DNA from: Pseudoalteromonas sp. T1lg75
GTDB taxonomy: Bacteria > Pseudomonadota > Gammaproteobacteria > Enterobacterales > Alteromonadaceae
Reading direction: 5' to 3'
Length of the DNA: 64,000 nucleotides
Assembly: GCF_002964705.1 (NCBI RefSeq)
Contig: NZ_PQCD01000033.1
Span: forward strand, 119,757-183,756
This document shows, in pieces, positions 52,351 to 61,330 of this stretch. Position numbers and translations under genes: made by a program. Numbering within the stretch: position 1 is the stretch's first letter; every line of letters begins with the position of its first letter. Under the pieces are notes generated by a model. The model saw only the letters and a list, made by a program, of their open reading frames with translations, made no database searches and was not told the DNA's origin.

Positions 52351-54243
52351 TTATTGCTTAATAGTAACAGGTAATTGCCCGCGTGGGGTTTGCTCTCCGA
52401 GCAGCACCTTGGCCAGGGCACTAAAGGCCGGGCCTTGTACCTTCTCGCCCTCATCCACGTCTATGTTATAGGCGTAGGTAGCCAGTATAGCATCGGCATA
52501 GTGGCCAAAACGGGCGATGTCGTAGGGGGCGCGCAAACTGACAAACACCGTAGGCTTGTGCGTTTGTTTCGCCTGCTTTAATAAGCGCTCTAAGGCTTCG
52601 GGCTGCTGCGCCTGGTTCAGGGCAAACTGGGCAATGGCGTCGCCGTCATCCATACCGCCAATTTCCACCGCGCTTTGTGCCGGGCTGGCATTACCGGCAA
52701 TAACCAGATCAACCTCTTTAATTAGCGCCTGTGCCTTAGCAGGATCATGACCTTGCAGGCTCAGGCAGTGAAATTGGATGTCGGTGAGCTGTCCCTTCAG
52801 CGCTTGTTCCAGGGCCATGCACTTGCGGGTGTCGGGCATAATAATGGCCACGCTTTTGGCACCCTTGAGCAGAGAAGCGGTGTGCTTGCCATTTTTGATA
52901 TCTGTTATTGCCGCGCTGGCAAGCTCCGCCTCAGTGGCGCGGTGTTTGGCGTTGCCAAGCACTTGTTTGGCCTGGGCCTGCTGTTTGCCCAGATCCCTGT
53001 GGTGTTCTGGCAGCAATTGATAGCTGGCCTTGAGCGCCATCACCCGGGCTGCCGATTGGCTAAATTCACCTGCATCCAGATCGCCCGTTTGCACCGCCTT
53101 GGCAACGGCATCGATCAGCGCCGAAAGTTTGGCGATATCTCCCTGGTTACGCACGGCAATGGGCATCAGGGCAATATCCACACCGGCCTTAAAGGTGTTG
53201 ATAACGGCGTCTTCGGCGCTAAAAAAGTGACTGATCCCGGCCATATCCAGGGCGTCCGTGATGGTTACACCGTTATAACCTAGTTCAGTGCGTAGCAAGT
53301 CGGTCATAATGGCTCGGGACATGGTGGCCGGTTTGATCATGGTATCGCCATCCTTGCTGACAAAGGTGGAGTTGTCCAGCGCCGGATATTGAATATGCGC
53401 GGTCATGATCATCCCCGGCGCATGACCGGCATCGATAATGCGTTTAAAGGGGGCAAGATCCTGACTCATGACCTGCGCCTTGTCATGGGCAACCCGTGGC
53501 AAGCCTGTGTGGCTGTCGACATTGGTGTCGCCATGGCCGGGAAAATGCTTTAATGCGGCTATTACCTGTTGTTCCTGGTAGGCGTCGACCTGAGCACCGC
53601 CGAGTTCGGCCACAAGTTGCGGGTCTTCACCGAAGGAACGGACATTGATCACCGGGTTATCCGGGTTCATATTCACATCGACCGTGGGGGCATAGTTTAG
53701 GTTAATGCCCACGGCACGCAGTTCACTGGCGATGATTTCGGCACTGCGGCGGGCAAAGTCGGTGCCATGGCGCGCATAGGTGGCGCCAATGGACATATTA
53801 CCGGTCATGGCTGTGCCTAAATCCCGAGGGATCCGGGCCACTCGACCACCTTCCTGATCTATGCTGATAAACAGCGGAGCACCGAGCTCGCTTTGTTGCG
53901 CCGCCTGTTGCAACTGTTGCGTTAACTTAACCATTTGCTCGCTGCTTTCAAGGTTTTCTGCGAACAGGATCACGCCGCCTATTTGCTGCTCTGTAATGAG
54001 CTTGGCCAAAGGCTGGGGCAAGGAGGTCATGGGGGTGCGACAGCGGGCGCTGTTAATATCCTTATCCTCACAGTAATAGCGAAAATCCAGCATGAGTTTT
54101 TGGCCGATTTGCTGTTTTAGCGTCAGCGCTGGGGCGGCTAGGCTAGATGCACTCATAAATACACATCCTAAAATGGCGAATTTGGTTAGTCTGTTTGGTT
54201 GCAGGCGAAGCGCCAACGCACTCGTTAAGCGGCGGAAAATCAT
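52351..54243 (-). CDS. nagZ: Secreted GH3 beta-N-acetylglucosaminidase (NagZ/YbbD type)
   Basis: Family 3 hydrolase of 630 residues. The hallmark of NagZ enzymes is complete: KHFPGHGDTNVDSHTGLP with K232-H233 and the D243-S-H245 dyad that serves as acid/base, and nucleophile D330 in VTITDALDMAGI. It would remove GlcNAc from muropeptides. E. coli NagZ is cytoplasmic and about 340 residues; this one has a signal peptide (FAILGCVFMSASSLAAP) and a C-terminal domain, as in Bacillus NagZ/YbbD. AAGGGAG precedes the ATG. It heads a tight operon with D-glutamate cyclase halves, PxpA and D-amino-acid transaminase, so peptidoglycan scavenging is indicated. Confidence 0.9.
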   Translation of the reverse strand: MIFRRLTSALALRLQPNRLTKFAILGCVFMSASSLAAPALTLKQQIGQKLMLDFRYYCEDKDINSARCRTPMTSLPQPLAKLITEQQIGGVILFAENLESSEQMVKLTQQLQQAAQQSELGAPLFISIDQEGGRVARIPRDLGTAMTGNMSIGATYARHGTDFARRSAEIIASELRAVGINLNYAPTVDVNMNPDNPVINVRSFGEDPQLVAELGGAQVDAYQEQQVIAALKHFPGHGDTNVDSHTGLPRVAHDKAQVMSQDLAPFKRIIDAGHAPGMIMTAHIQYPALDNSTFVSKDGDTMIKPATMSRAIMTDLLRTELGYNGVTITDALDMAGISHFFSAEDAVINTFKAGVDIALMPIAVRNQGDIAKLSALIDAVAKAVQTGDLDAGEFSQSAARVMALKASYQLLPEHHRDLGKQQAQAKQVLGNAKHRATEAELASAAITDIKNGKHTASLLKGAKSVAIIMPDTRKCMALEQALKGQLTDIQFHCLSLQGHDPAKAQALIKEVDLVIAGNASPAQSAVEIGGMDDGDAIAQFALNQAQQPEALERLLKQAKQTHKPTVFVSLRAPYDIARFGHYADAILATYAYNIDVDEGEKVQGPAFSALAKVLLGEQTPRGQLPVTIKQ

Positions 54244-54437
54244 GGCGAGCTCCCTTGGAATAAAGTATTCATGATTCTATAGTGATTAATGGCGCAAGCA
54301 CAAGCGCTTTAGGCTTCACAAAGTCACAGCTAACACCATTTATTCTTTGTGAATAAGTGCTAATAGATGAATACGAGTTTAATAATATTTTATTCCAAGT
54401 TATGCTAGGGCAACCCCGTATCAGCAATTGCCTCATT

Positions 54438-57302
54438 ATGTCAGAGTCCCCCAAGGCTATGGAAGCCTTCATTGATACCATGATCGCGGCCCTTGGTCCC
54501 GAGCAAGTGATCACCGATTATGCCCTGCGCTATGCCTTGGGTACGGATGCCAGCTTTTATCGCTTAACGCCTCAATGTGTGATCCTGGTAAAAAGCGCCG
54601 AGCAGGTTCAAAAGGTGATATTAAGCGCTGGCGAATATCGCCTACCCGTCACCTTTAGGGCCGCCGGCACCAGCCTTTCCGGGCAGGCCATTAGTGACAG
54701 TGTGCTGGTGTTGCTAAGTGATGATTGGCAAGACTATAGGGTGGCCGAGGATGGCAGTTGGATAAGCCTGTCGCCGTCTTTAATTGGGGCTCGGGTGAAT
54801 CGCATTTTGGCTCCTTATGGGCGCAAAATTGGCCCGGATCCAGCCTCTATTAATAGCTGCAAAATCGGTGGTATCGCCGCCAATAATGCCTCCGGTATGT
54901 GCTGTGGGGTCAAACACAATAGTTACCATACTCTCAAAGACATGGCGATTATCCTTGCCGATGGCACTTATCTGGACACCGCCGACGCGCACTCCAGGGC
55001 AGCATTTCGGCAAAGCCATGGGGAGCTGTTGGCCTCCCTTGAGCAGTTGGCGCAGCGGGTGCGCAACAATCAGGCTTTAAGCGCCCGCATTGCCCACAAA
55101 TATCGCTTAAAAAATACCACGGGTTATGGTCTCAATGCCTTGGTGGACCATCAGGACGGCATAGAGATCATTAAACACCTGATGATAGGCTCGGAGGGAA
55201 CTTTGGGCTTTATAGCCAATATTACTTATAACACGGTTATCGAGCCTCGATTTAAACGCACGGGCCTTTTTACTTTTGCCGATGTGCAGAGCGCCTGCGT
55301 CTTAATTGAGCAGCTCAGCTCCTTGCCCATTGCCGCTGTGGAAATGCTCGATAAACGGGCGCTGCTCTCGGTACAGGATCATGCGGTCATGCCGCAAGAT
55401 ATCGCCGACTTCCCTCCTGAGGCCACGGCCTTGCTAATAGAAATCAGCGATGAAAACCAGCAGGCCCTTAATGAGCTTATGAGCTCGGTCGATGCCATCT
55501 TGGCGCAATATCAAGCGCAGCTCGTGCATCAGTATCCCCTAAGCGATGACGCCGAGTTGGCGCAGGCTCTATGGAATGTGCGTAAGGGCACCTTCCCGGC
55601 GGTCGGTGCGGTGCGTGAAACCGGCACCACGGTGATCATTGAGGATGTGGCCTTTGCCCTGGCGGATTTAAGTCGGGGCATCAAGGCGCTGCATTACTTG
55701 TTCGATAAACATGGCTATGCAGAGGCTATTATTTTTGGTCATGCCCTGGCCGGGAATCTGCATTTTGTCTTTACCCAGGCCTTTGACAGCCCAGAGCAGA
55801 TCCAGCGTTATGAGGCATTTATGGCCGATGTGGCACAGCTGGTGGCGGTGGAATTACAAGGCTCTTTAAAGGCGGAGCATGGCACAGGGCGCAATATGGC
55901 ACCCTTTGTCGCGCTCGAATGGGGCGATGACGGCTACGCGGTCATGGGGCAAATTAAACTACTGTTTGATAGCCAAGGGATTTTAAACCCTGGGGTGATC
56001 ATCAATCACGACCCCCGTGCCCATGTGCAGCATGTTAAAACCATGCCCACCAGTGATGCGCAAATCGATAAATGTATCGAGTGTGGCTTTTGTGAGCCGG
56101 TGTGCCCATCCAAGGAATACACCTTAACGCCGCGCCAGCGTATCAGTTTGAAACGCCATGAGCAGCAGCTAGCTCTGCAACAAGCTCCGCAGAAAGCTCC
56201 GCAGCAAGCCTCAGACCCCAATCTTATTAGACGCCTTGCCAGTGTAAGGCAAAGCTATCAACACCTAGCCATCGACAGCTGCGCCGCCACAGGTCTGTGT
56301 GCCACCCGATGCCCGGTGGGCATCGATACCGGAGCCTATATCAAATCATTGCGCGCCGAGCAGATGCAACACAAACCGGTGATCAGTAAAATTGCTGCCT
56401 GGAGCGCCAACCACTTTGCCATGAGCAGTGTCCTGGCTCGAGTGGGTGTACGCGGTGCCCATCTTAGCGCCAAACTGGTGGGGACGCCGCGGCTGGAGCG
56501 CTTTAGCGCCCAATTGCAACGGCGTTTCGGCACACCGCTTTACTTTAGCGGCTGGCCTCGGGCACAACATGACCTGCCACTTGGCGGCAAGGTTAGCGAT
56601 GGCAAAGAGAAGGTGGTGTATGTGCCCAGTTGCGGCAATCGTATTTTTGCCAACGCCACCGAGCCAAGTGTGCAGCAGCGGCTGCAAAGCCTGTGCGATA
56701 AGGCGGGGTTGACTCTGGTGGTCCCCGAGGCGGTCGCCGAGTTATGCTGTGGCATGCCTTGGCAAAGTCATGGATTCAGTGATGTGGCCACGCAAAAACA
56801 GCTGCAGTTGCAACGAGTCATCGCCCAGTTGAGTGAGCAGGGGCGCTGGCCCGTGGTGATGGACGCCAGCCCCTGTGCTTTGCAAAGCCAACCCCAAGAG
56901 CAGAGCGTGATTCGGGTGCTCGATAGCATGCGCTTTGCCAGCGAATACCTGCTTCCTCGCCTGGCGATTGAAACCACTCAGGAGCCGCTATGGCTGCATA
57001 TTACCTGCAGCTCGCAACATTTAGATGGCGGCACCGCCATGCTGAGTGTGGCCAGGGCGCTGAGCTCCAAGGTGAGCACCACCGAGGTGAGTTGTTGCGG
57101 CTTTGCTGGCGATAAGGGCTTTACTCATCCTCAACTAAACGACCATGCCTTACGTTGTGTGAATGAATGCAAACCCCAGGGCTGCTCGGTGGGCTATTCG
57201 AACAGCCGCACCTGTGAGGTGGGTCTAACACGGCACACCGGGGTCAGTTTTTCTTCGCTGTTAGATTTGCTGGATGAGCGAGCGGCTGCGCTAACTCGTT
57301 AG
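54438..57302 (+). CDS. FAD/Fe-S D-lactate dehydrogenase-like oxidoreductase (Dld-II type)
   Basis: Membrane-associated flavoprotein of about 954 residues joining a GlcD-like FAD domain to a GlpC-like Fe-S domain. The FAD part has TFRAAGTSLSGQAISDSVLV, IGGIAANNASGMCCGV, and LKAEHGTGRNMAPFVALEWG. Fe-S clusters are at C546-C549-C552-C556 (CIECGFCEPVCP) and from C615 (CAATGLCATRCP), and two CCG motifs follow (CCGMPWQSHGF, CCGFAGDKGF). Such proteins oxidise D-lactate or related D-2-hydroxy acids into the quinone pool. The ORF is open from 54357; I start at the ATG at 54438 by homology. It diverges from the NagZ operon, 194 bases apart. Confidence 0.9.
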   Translation: MSESPKAMEAFIDTMIAALGPEQVITDYALRYALGTDASFYRLTPQCVILVKSAEQVQKVILSAGEYRLPVTFRAAGTSLSGQAISDSVLVLLSDDWQDYRVAEDGSWISLSPSLIGARVNRILAPYGRKIGPDPASINSCKIGGIAANNASGMCCGVKHNSYHTLKDMAIILADGTYLDTADAHSRAAFRQSHGELLASLEQLAQRVRNNQALSARIAHKYRLKNTTGYGLNALVDHQDGIEIIKHLMIGSEGTLGFIANITYNTVIEPRFKRTGLFTFADVQSACVLIEQLSSLPIAAVEMLDKRALLSVQDHAVMPQDIADFPPEATALLIEISDENQQALNELMSSVDAILAQYQAQLVHQYPLSDDAELAQALWNVRKGTFPAVGAVRETGTTVIIEDVAFALADLSRGIKALHYLFDKHGYAEAIIFGHALAGNLHFVFTQAFDSPEQIQRYEAFMADVAQLVAVELQGSLKAEHGTGRNMAPFVALEWGDDGYAVMGQIKLLFDSQGILNPGVIINHDPRAHVQHVKTMPTSDAQIDKCIECGFCEPVCPSKEYTLTPRQRISLKRHEQQLALQQAPQKAPQQASDPNLIRRLASVRQSYQHLAIDSCAATGLCATRCPVGIDTGAYIKSLRAEQMQHKPVISKIAAWSANHFAMSSVLARVGVRGAHLSAKLVGTPRLERFSAQLQRRFGTPLYFSGWPRAQHDLPLGGKVSDGKEKVVYVPSCGNRIFANATEPSVQQRLQSLCDKAGLTLVVPEAVAELCCGMPWQSHGFSDVATQKQLQLQRVIAQLSEQGRWPVVMDASPCALQSQPQEQSVIRVLDSMRFASEYLLPRLAIETTQEPLWLHITCSSQHLDGGTAMLSVARALSSKVSTTEVSCCGFAGDKGFTHPQLNDHALRCVNECKPQGCSVGYSNSRTCEVGLTRHTGVSFSSLLDLLDERAAALTR

Positions 57303-57670
57303 CATTTCGGCACGGAGCGGACTTTAAGAAGCAGTTGGTGGGCTTGGAGCCCGGCAATCACTTTAACCCTGGCATCTATGTAGCCGAGCAGGGAAATGGC
57401 GGCTGATGTCAGTAGTAGGGTGTCATCAAGTAAGCCTAGTACAGAGCTGGAGTCGGGTAATAGATCGTATGGAAAGGCCACATAGACCAGGGTTACAGCG
57501 AGTGCGAGGCGGTGTAACTGGGTGCAACGCTCACTGCTGATGGCATAGTACAAATGCAGGGTACGAGTTAGGGTCGCGTGTACCCACGCATAAAGCCAGC
57601 TCGGCGCTGTGTTTTCGCCGTGTCTCTTTAAGGCTTTGTGATGCTCGGGTGTATAGGTTCTTTTGTTCAT
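57299..57670 (-). CDS. DUF1232 (YkvA-type) small membrane protein
   Basis: Protein of about 123 residues with the DUF1232 signature YVAFPYDLLPDSSSVLGLLDD, then two hydrophobic stretches (RLALAVTLVYVAFPY and TLLLTSAAISLLGYI). The family is widespread and its function unknown. GGAGGGGATGAA precedes the ATG at 57670. The stop overlaps the stop of the convergent D-lactate dehydrogenase gene by four bases. No operon partner. Confidence 0.87.
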   Translation of the reverse strand: MNKRTYTPEHHKALKRHGENTAPSWLYAWVHATLTRTLHLYYAISSERCTQLHRLALAVTLVYVAFPYDLLPDSSSVLGLLDDTLLLTSAAISLLGYIDARVKVIAGLQAHQLLLKVRSVPKC

Positions 57671-57750
57671 TTCATCCCCTCCGGTGGGCATTAATTTACC
57701 TCGGGAGGGGACAAAATAATATTACAGCGAATTACGCCGTCGCCGTCTTG

Positions 57751-58716
57751 TTATTTACAACTAAAGCGATAGGCGTCATCAAGTTCAAGGGGCAGAACCA
57801 CAGAGTAGATGCCCAGGGCGTCTGTGGTGGCACACATCTCATCAAACTCGGGACTACCAACCCCACTGACCCCCAAGTATTCAACGTGAAACACGGGTTT
57901 GTTCGCATCGACAAAGGGACGTAGCATGTCGCATTCGTTCCAGCGAATGCATGACTCGTTGATAGCGAAGTCATAATAGCTGTGCAAGTCCGCCAATTGA
58001 CCTAAGTTGTTCTTTAAGCCCACGGCGAGCTGCTGCTCATGGGCTGATGTTGCCAGAAAACGGTTATAGCTGAGTTGCTGCTCATAACTGATACTAAAGC
58101 CACTTTTTTGCGTGTGCACATCGACATTGTCGGGGTCGACGGCGTCACAGCCCTTGCTTTTGGCTAAGGCGATACGTGCCGCCATAACCGCTTTCACCGA
58201 CTCATGGGTAGTGTCCAGCCAGTGCTCTCCGGGCCAATTACCAAGTGGGTCGCCTATGGCTTCGGCAGCGAAATCATCGGCATCCGGGCGCCAATCTTCA
58301 TGCGTACCGGCGGAGAAGTAACAAATCGTTTTGGCACCCGTGCTCTTAATATCAGCAATGGTCTGTGCGCTGACATCAAACAGATCAAAGACATAGGCAT
58401 CGACGGCATACTCGGTATTGAGTGGCCCCTGAAGTTGCATTTGATAACTGGCACCGGCACTTAGAAAGCCTTCACTCGGTGGCTGCGGTTCGGGATCTGG
58501 ATCGGGCTCTGGTTCCGGTTGAGGATCCGGATCGACGGGCTCTTCACAGAGCTTACGGGGGCGGCATTTTCTACCGCTATCCGGGCTAGTATTCTTAAAA
58601 GTGGTGTAATCCCCAAAAGTCGTAATTAGTTCTTGTTGTTGAGCACTTGGCGCCGCATTTAGCGCCCCGCAACTCATTAATAATGACAAGAGTAAGACAT
58701 TGTATTTATAGCGCAT
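57751..58716 (-). CDS. Exported GH114-type glycosidase
   Basis: Secreted protein of 321 residues. Signal peptide (YNVLLLSLLMSCGALNAAPS), a Pro-Asp-Glu linker at about 65-80 (DPQPEPEPDPDPEPQP), then a TIM-barrel of the GH114 family: YVFDLFDVSAQTIADIKS, ICYFSAGTHEDWRPDADDF, CDAVDPDNVDVHTQKSGF, and FAINESCIRWNECDML. GH114 includes endo-alpha-1,4-polygalactosaminidases, which attack galactosaminogalactan in exopolysaccharide. Disulfides are likely (CSCK-type cysteines near the end). The substrate is inferred from family only. Gene alone. Confidence 0.87.
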   Translation of the reverse strand: MRYKYNVLLLSLLMSCGALNAAPSAQQQELITTFGDYTTFKNTSPDSGRKCRPRKLCEEPVDPDPQPEPEPDPDPEPQPPSEGFLSAGASYQMQLQGPLNTEYAVDAYVFDLFDVSAQTIADIKSTGAKTICYFSAGTHEDWRPDADDFAAEAIGDPLGNWPGEHWLDTTHESVKAVMAARIALAKSKGCDAVDPDNVDVHTQKSGFSISYEQQLSYNRFLATSAHEQQLAVGLKNNLGQLADLHSYYDFAINESCIRWNECDMLRPFVDANKPVFHVEYLGVSGVGSPEFDEMCATTDALGIYSVVLPLELDDAYRFSCK

Positions 58717-59050
58717 AGCAAGCCTAAAGTATTAATTTTTAGTATGAAAAAAAGTGTATGACGCAAATTGGCAGTTCACTAGTTTTTTTCGTACAAAAGG
58801 GTTAAAAATAAGTAAAAAGTATTAACATTTTGCCGCTTTAAAGCCGGATTATCTCTGAAGAGCGGCGCTCTTTCGCTTCTTGCAATGGCGTGTGACTACT
58901 TGAAATTGAGCGTTAACTGGCTAAGTACTCTGAATTTACTGGTTAAAAATAGGCTATAAATTCCCATAAAGGGGCCGCCTGGTGATGGACAAATATGCGG
59001 GATTTAGCATCAGTACCACCCTGATTAGACGGAACGATAGGTAAGGGTTG
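58717..59050. other. Intergenic stretch of 334 bases without a visible gene
   Basis: AT-rich near the GH114 start (58737-58830), probably its promoter. I see no hairpin, repeat or small ORF with a ribosome site. Confidence 0.5.
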
Positions 59051-60256
59051 CTAAATTTCGATTTGTTGCGGCCAGCAGATGCGAATATGGGCTCCACCGG
59101 TCTGCGGATGGTTACCCAAGGATAACTTGCCGCCATGCCACAGGCAGATACGCTCGACTATATAAAGGCCGAGCCCGTAACCGCTGGCCACCGCACTGTC
59201 CTTGGAAGACGAGAAGGGGGCTAAGAGCAAATCGGCGTCGTTGGGCAGTCCTGGGCCGTCGTCGTAAACCTCTAGCACCTGCATTTGCTCTTGCTGATGA
59301 AGTCGCAGTACCACCTGTTTTTGCGCGTATTTAACACCGTTAAAAAGCAGGTTTTGCACTAGGATAGCAAAGCTGTTTGGCTCGCAATAGAGCTTGTCCA
59401 AATGCACCTGGGTCTCGATTTTAACATCGGTAAAGAGCTGGTTTTTCTTCGCTTCTTGATTGATAAATTCTTTAGCGTCAAGTTCTTGCAACTGCAGAGG
59501 CTGGGTTAGATATTCGACCCGGGCGAAATCCAAATACTGACAAAGGCGATTTTCTATTTCATCGATATTGCGTTGCATGGTGTGCTGAATTTCTTCATCG
59601 AGATCGCTATGCAAGGAAAGGACAAAGCGCATACGCGACAGCGGCGTCCTAATTTCATGAGAGATGATCCGCGATAAATCTTCGTGCAGTTGAATAAACT
59701 TACTGATGCGCTCGGCCATATCGCTCAGGGTTTGCGCCAAGGGGTATACGGTTGAGCTGGGTTTGACCTTGGCGCTAAAGGCTTTTTTCTCTCTTGCAAA
59801 GCGACGAGAGGCGCGTTTTAACTCAGCCAGATCTTTGAAAATAGGCCAGATAAACGACATTAAGAGAAGCGCAATGGCACTATAGACCAACAAGAAATAG
59901 ATGCTATGTTCATCCGGCGGCGGGGCTACGGTAATAGGCCCGATGCGATACACAGTGTCGGCCTTGTCGCCGTTGCCAAGAACATAAACGAAGTTGCCCT
60001 CGGTTTGTATCACGGTCAACAATTTTTGTTCGTTAAGTTGCTGCGCCAGGGCTGGCGGTAAGGCCAGATCCTGGCGCGCTAAACTGACCAGACTATCGCC
60101 CTTATTTTCAATGAGCGCTGGCCATTGGCTCACCGGCAGGGCAATAGTGGGGGACTGTTCAAATACATAGTTTTGATAGATTTGCCCGAAGGCGATCAGT
60201 GCTGCAATCACACTGAAAATAATAAACAGGTAGAGACGAAAAAACTGCTTACGCAT
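59051..60256 (-). CDS. Sensor histidine kinase (RstB-like)
   Basis: Membrane kinase of about 401 residues: membrane segment at about 5-25, periplasmic sensor domain of about 100 residues, second segment (IYFLLVYSAIALLLMSFIWP), HAMP-like linker, then the H-box with phospho-acceptor H200 (IISHEIRTPLSRMRF) and the ATPase motifs N, G1 and G2 (VQNLLFNGVKYAQ; VYDDGPGLP; GYGLGLYIVERI). The ATG at 60256 overlaps the response-regulator stop by eight bases, so both are coupled. The stimulus is unknown, but the operon also encodes MipA and DUF3019. Confidence 0.93.
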   Translation of the reverse strand: MRKQFFRLYLFIIFSVIAALIAFGQIYQNYVFEQSPTIALPVSQWPALIENKGDSLVSLARQDLALPPALAQQLNEQKLLTVIQTEGNFVYVLGNGDKADTVYRIGPITVAPPPDEHSIYFLLVYSAIALLLMSFIWPIFKDLAELKRASRRFAREKKAFSAKVKPSSTVYPLAQTLSDMAERISKFIQLHEDLSRIISHEIRTPLSRMRFVLSLHSDLDEEIQHTMQRNIDEIENRLCQYLDFARVEYLTQPLQLQELDAKEFINQEAKKNQLFTDVKIETQVHLDKLYCEPNSFAILVQNLLFNGVKYAQKQVVLRLHQQEQMQVLEVYDDGPGLPNDADLLLAPFSSSKDSAVASGYGLGLYIVERICLWHGGKLSLGNHPQTGGAHIRICWPQQIEI

Positions 60257-60938
60257 GGGGCTCAGTAGGGACCTGCAGCAGATAGCCTTCACCACGAATA
60301 GAGATTATATCCAGCTCTTCAATGCCATGATCGCGAATTTTACGGCGCAAACGACTTATCTTGAGGTCCGCAGCGCGATCCAGGCCATCGTACTCACGGC
60401 CAATGATTTCCTTAAATAGGGTTTCCCGCGATAGGGGCGTCGGATAACTTTGGATAAACAGGGCAAACAGCCGCACTTCATCGTCATTGAGGTTGAGCTG
60501 GTGCTGCTGAAATTGCAATTGGCGGTGGGTGGTGTCTAACTTTAATGGGCCGATGGCCTTGGTCGCCTCACCCTTGCCGCTTAAGCGCAGGCTATTGTTA
60601 ATGCGCGCCAGCAGTAGTTCGGGGCGAATGGGTTTGATTAAATAGTCATTGGCGCCCAGGTTAAGCCCTTTTATTTGCGAGCGATCCGAATCGAGGGCCG
60701 TTAAAAATAAAACCGGGCAACTAAAGTGCTTTTTTAACTGGGGAAAGAGTTCAAAACCATTGCCATCTGGGAGCATGACGTCACAGAGAATGATATCGGG
60801 CTGTTGTTGTTCAAAGCAGGCTTTAAAGGCGGCGATACTGTTTACTATGTTCACATCAAGTCCATTTTTGCTTAAGTAACGACTAATTAGACTGGCTAAC
60901 TCCTTGTCGTCTTCTATCAGTAGAACCTGGTGCGTCAA
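60249..60938 (-). CDS. OmpR/RstA-type response regulator
   Basis: DNA-binding regulator of about 229 residues: receiver domain (THQVLLIEDDKELASLISRY, phospho-acceptor D53 in ILCDVMLPDG, FLTALDSDRSQIKGL, and the conserved lysine in NDYLIKPIRPE) and a winged-helix output domain (LTPLSRE-type NDDEVRLFALFIQSYPTPLS, then ISRLRRKI). I start at TTG 60938, which lies two bases after the DUF3019 stop and opens MTHQVLLIEDD as in relatives; a longer TTG start at 60953 is open. GGGG upstream could serve as ribosome site. Confidence 0.9.
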   Translation of the reverse strand: MTHQVLLIEDDKELASLISRYLSKNGLDVNIVNSIAAFKACFEQQQPDIILCDVMLPDGNGFELFPQLKKHFSCPVLFLTALDSDRSQIKGLNLGANDYLIKPIRPELLLARINNSLRLSGKGEATKAIGPLKLDTTHRQLQFQQHQLNLNDDEVRLFALFIQSYPTPLSRETLFKEIIGREYDGLDRAADLKISRLRRKIRDHGIEELDIISIRGEGYLLQVPTEPHA

Positions 60939-60940
60939 TG

Positions 60941-61315
60941 TTAAATACCCCAACCAAAACGTCTTCTTACGCGATAGTTTTTTGAGGCAAGTTTCCCCAC
61001 CTCTAATTTTTGTTCTGCCAGTACCACTCCAGATTGATCGGTGAGAGTGATGGTGGTGGTGGATTCAAGTGTCACCTGATAGGTCACCGACACCCGGTTG
61101 CCGTTAAAACACTCATATTGCCGCTTTGGCAGAGCAATACTGATACAGAGTTGCTCTGCTGCTGCCGATCTCGCATTGACATGGATGTCCATGGTGCAAG
61201 TGGCGGCTTGCAGCTCACCAATGCAGGTGTGTGGCGACACCCTAAGGGTACCCTCCACAGCAGATTGCATGGATGCCGGCAGCATTGATAAGGCAACAAA
61301 GTAATTAACTAGCAT
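60941..61315 (-). CDS. DUF3019 exported protein
   Basis: Protein of 124 residues with a signal peptide (VNYFVALSMLPASMQSA, then VEGTLRVSPHTC) and the DUF3019 pattern of a small beta-sandwich with paired cysteines: CIGELQAATC, then LCISIALPKRQYEC. DUF3019 proteins are typically encoded with MipA and an RstAB-like two-component system, as here. Function unknown, perhaps sensing or outer-membrane maintenance. The gene is 15 bases after mipA. Confidence 0.82.
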   Translation of the reverse strand: MLVNYFVALSMLPASMQSAVEGTLRVSPHTCIGELQAATCTMDIHVNARSAAAEQLCISIALPKRQYECFNGNRVSVTYQVTLESTTTITLTDQSGVVLAEQKLEVGKLASKNYRVRRRFGWGI

Positions 61316-61330
61316 GCGATGTTAGTACTG

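Noticed and set aside
52019-53283. Plus-strand ORFs up to 178 codons opposite DUF1445 and nagZ
   Set aside because: Antisense shadows; the minus strand carries catalytic motifs throughout.
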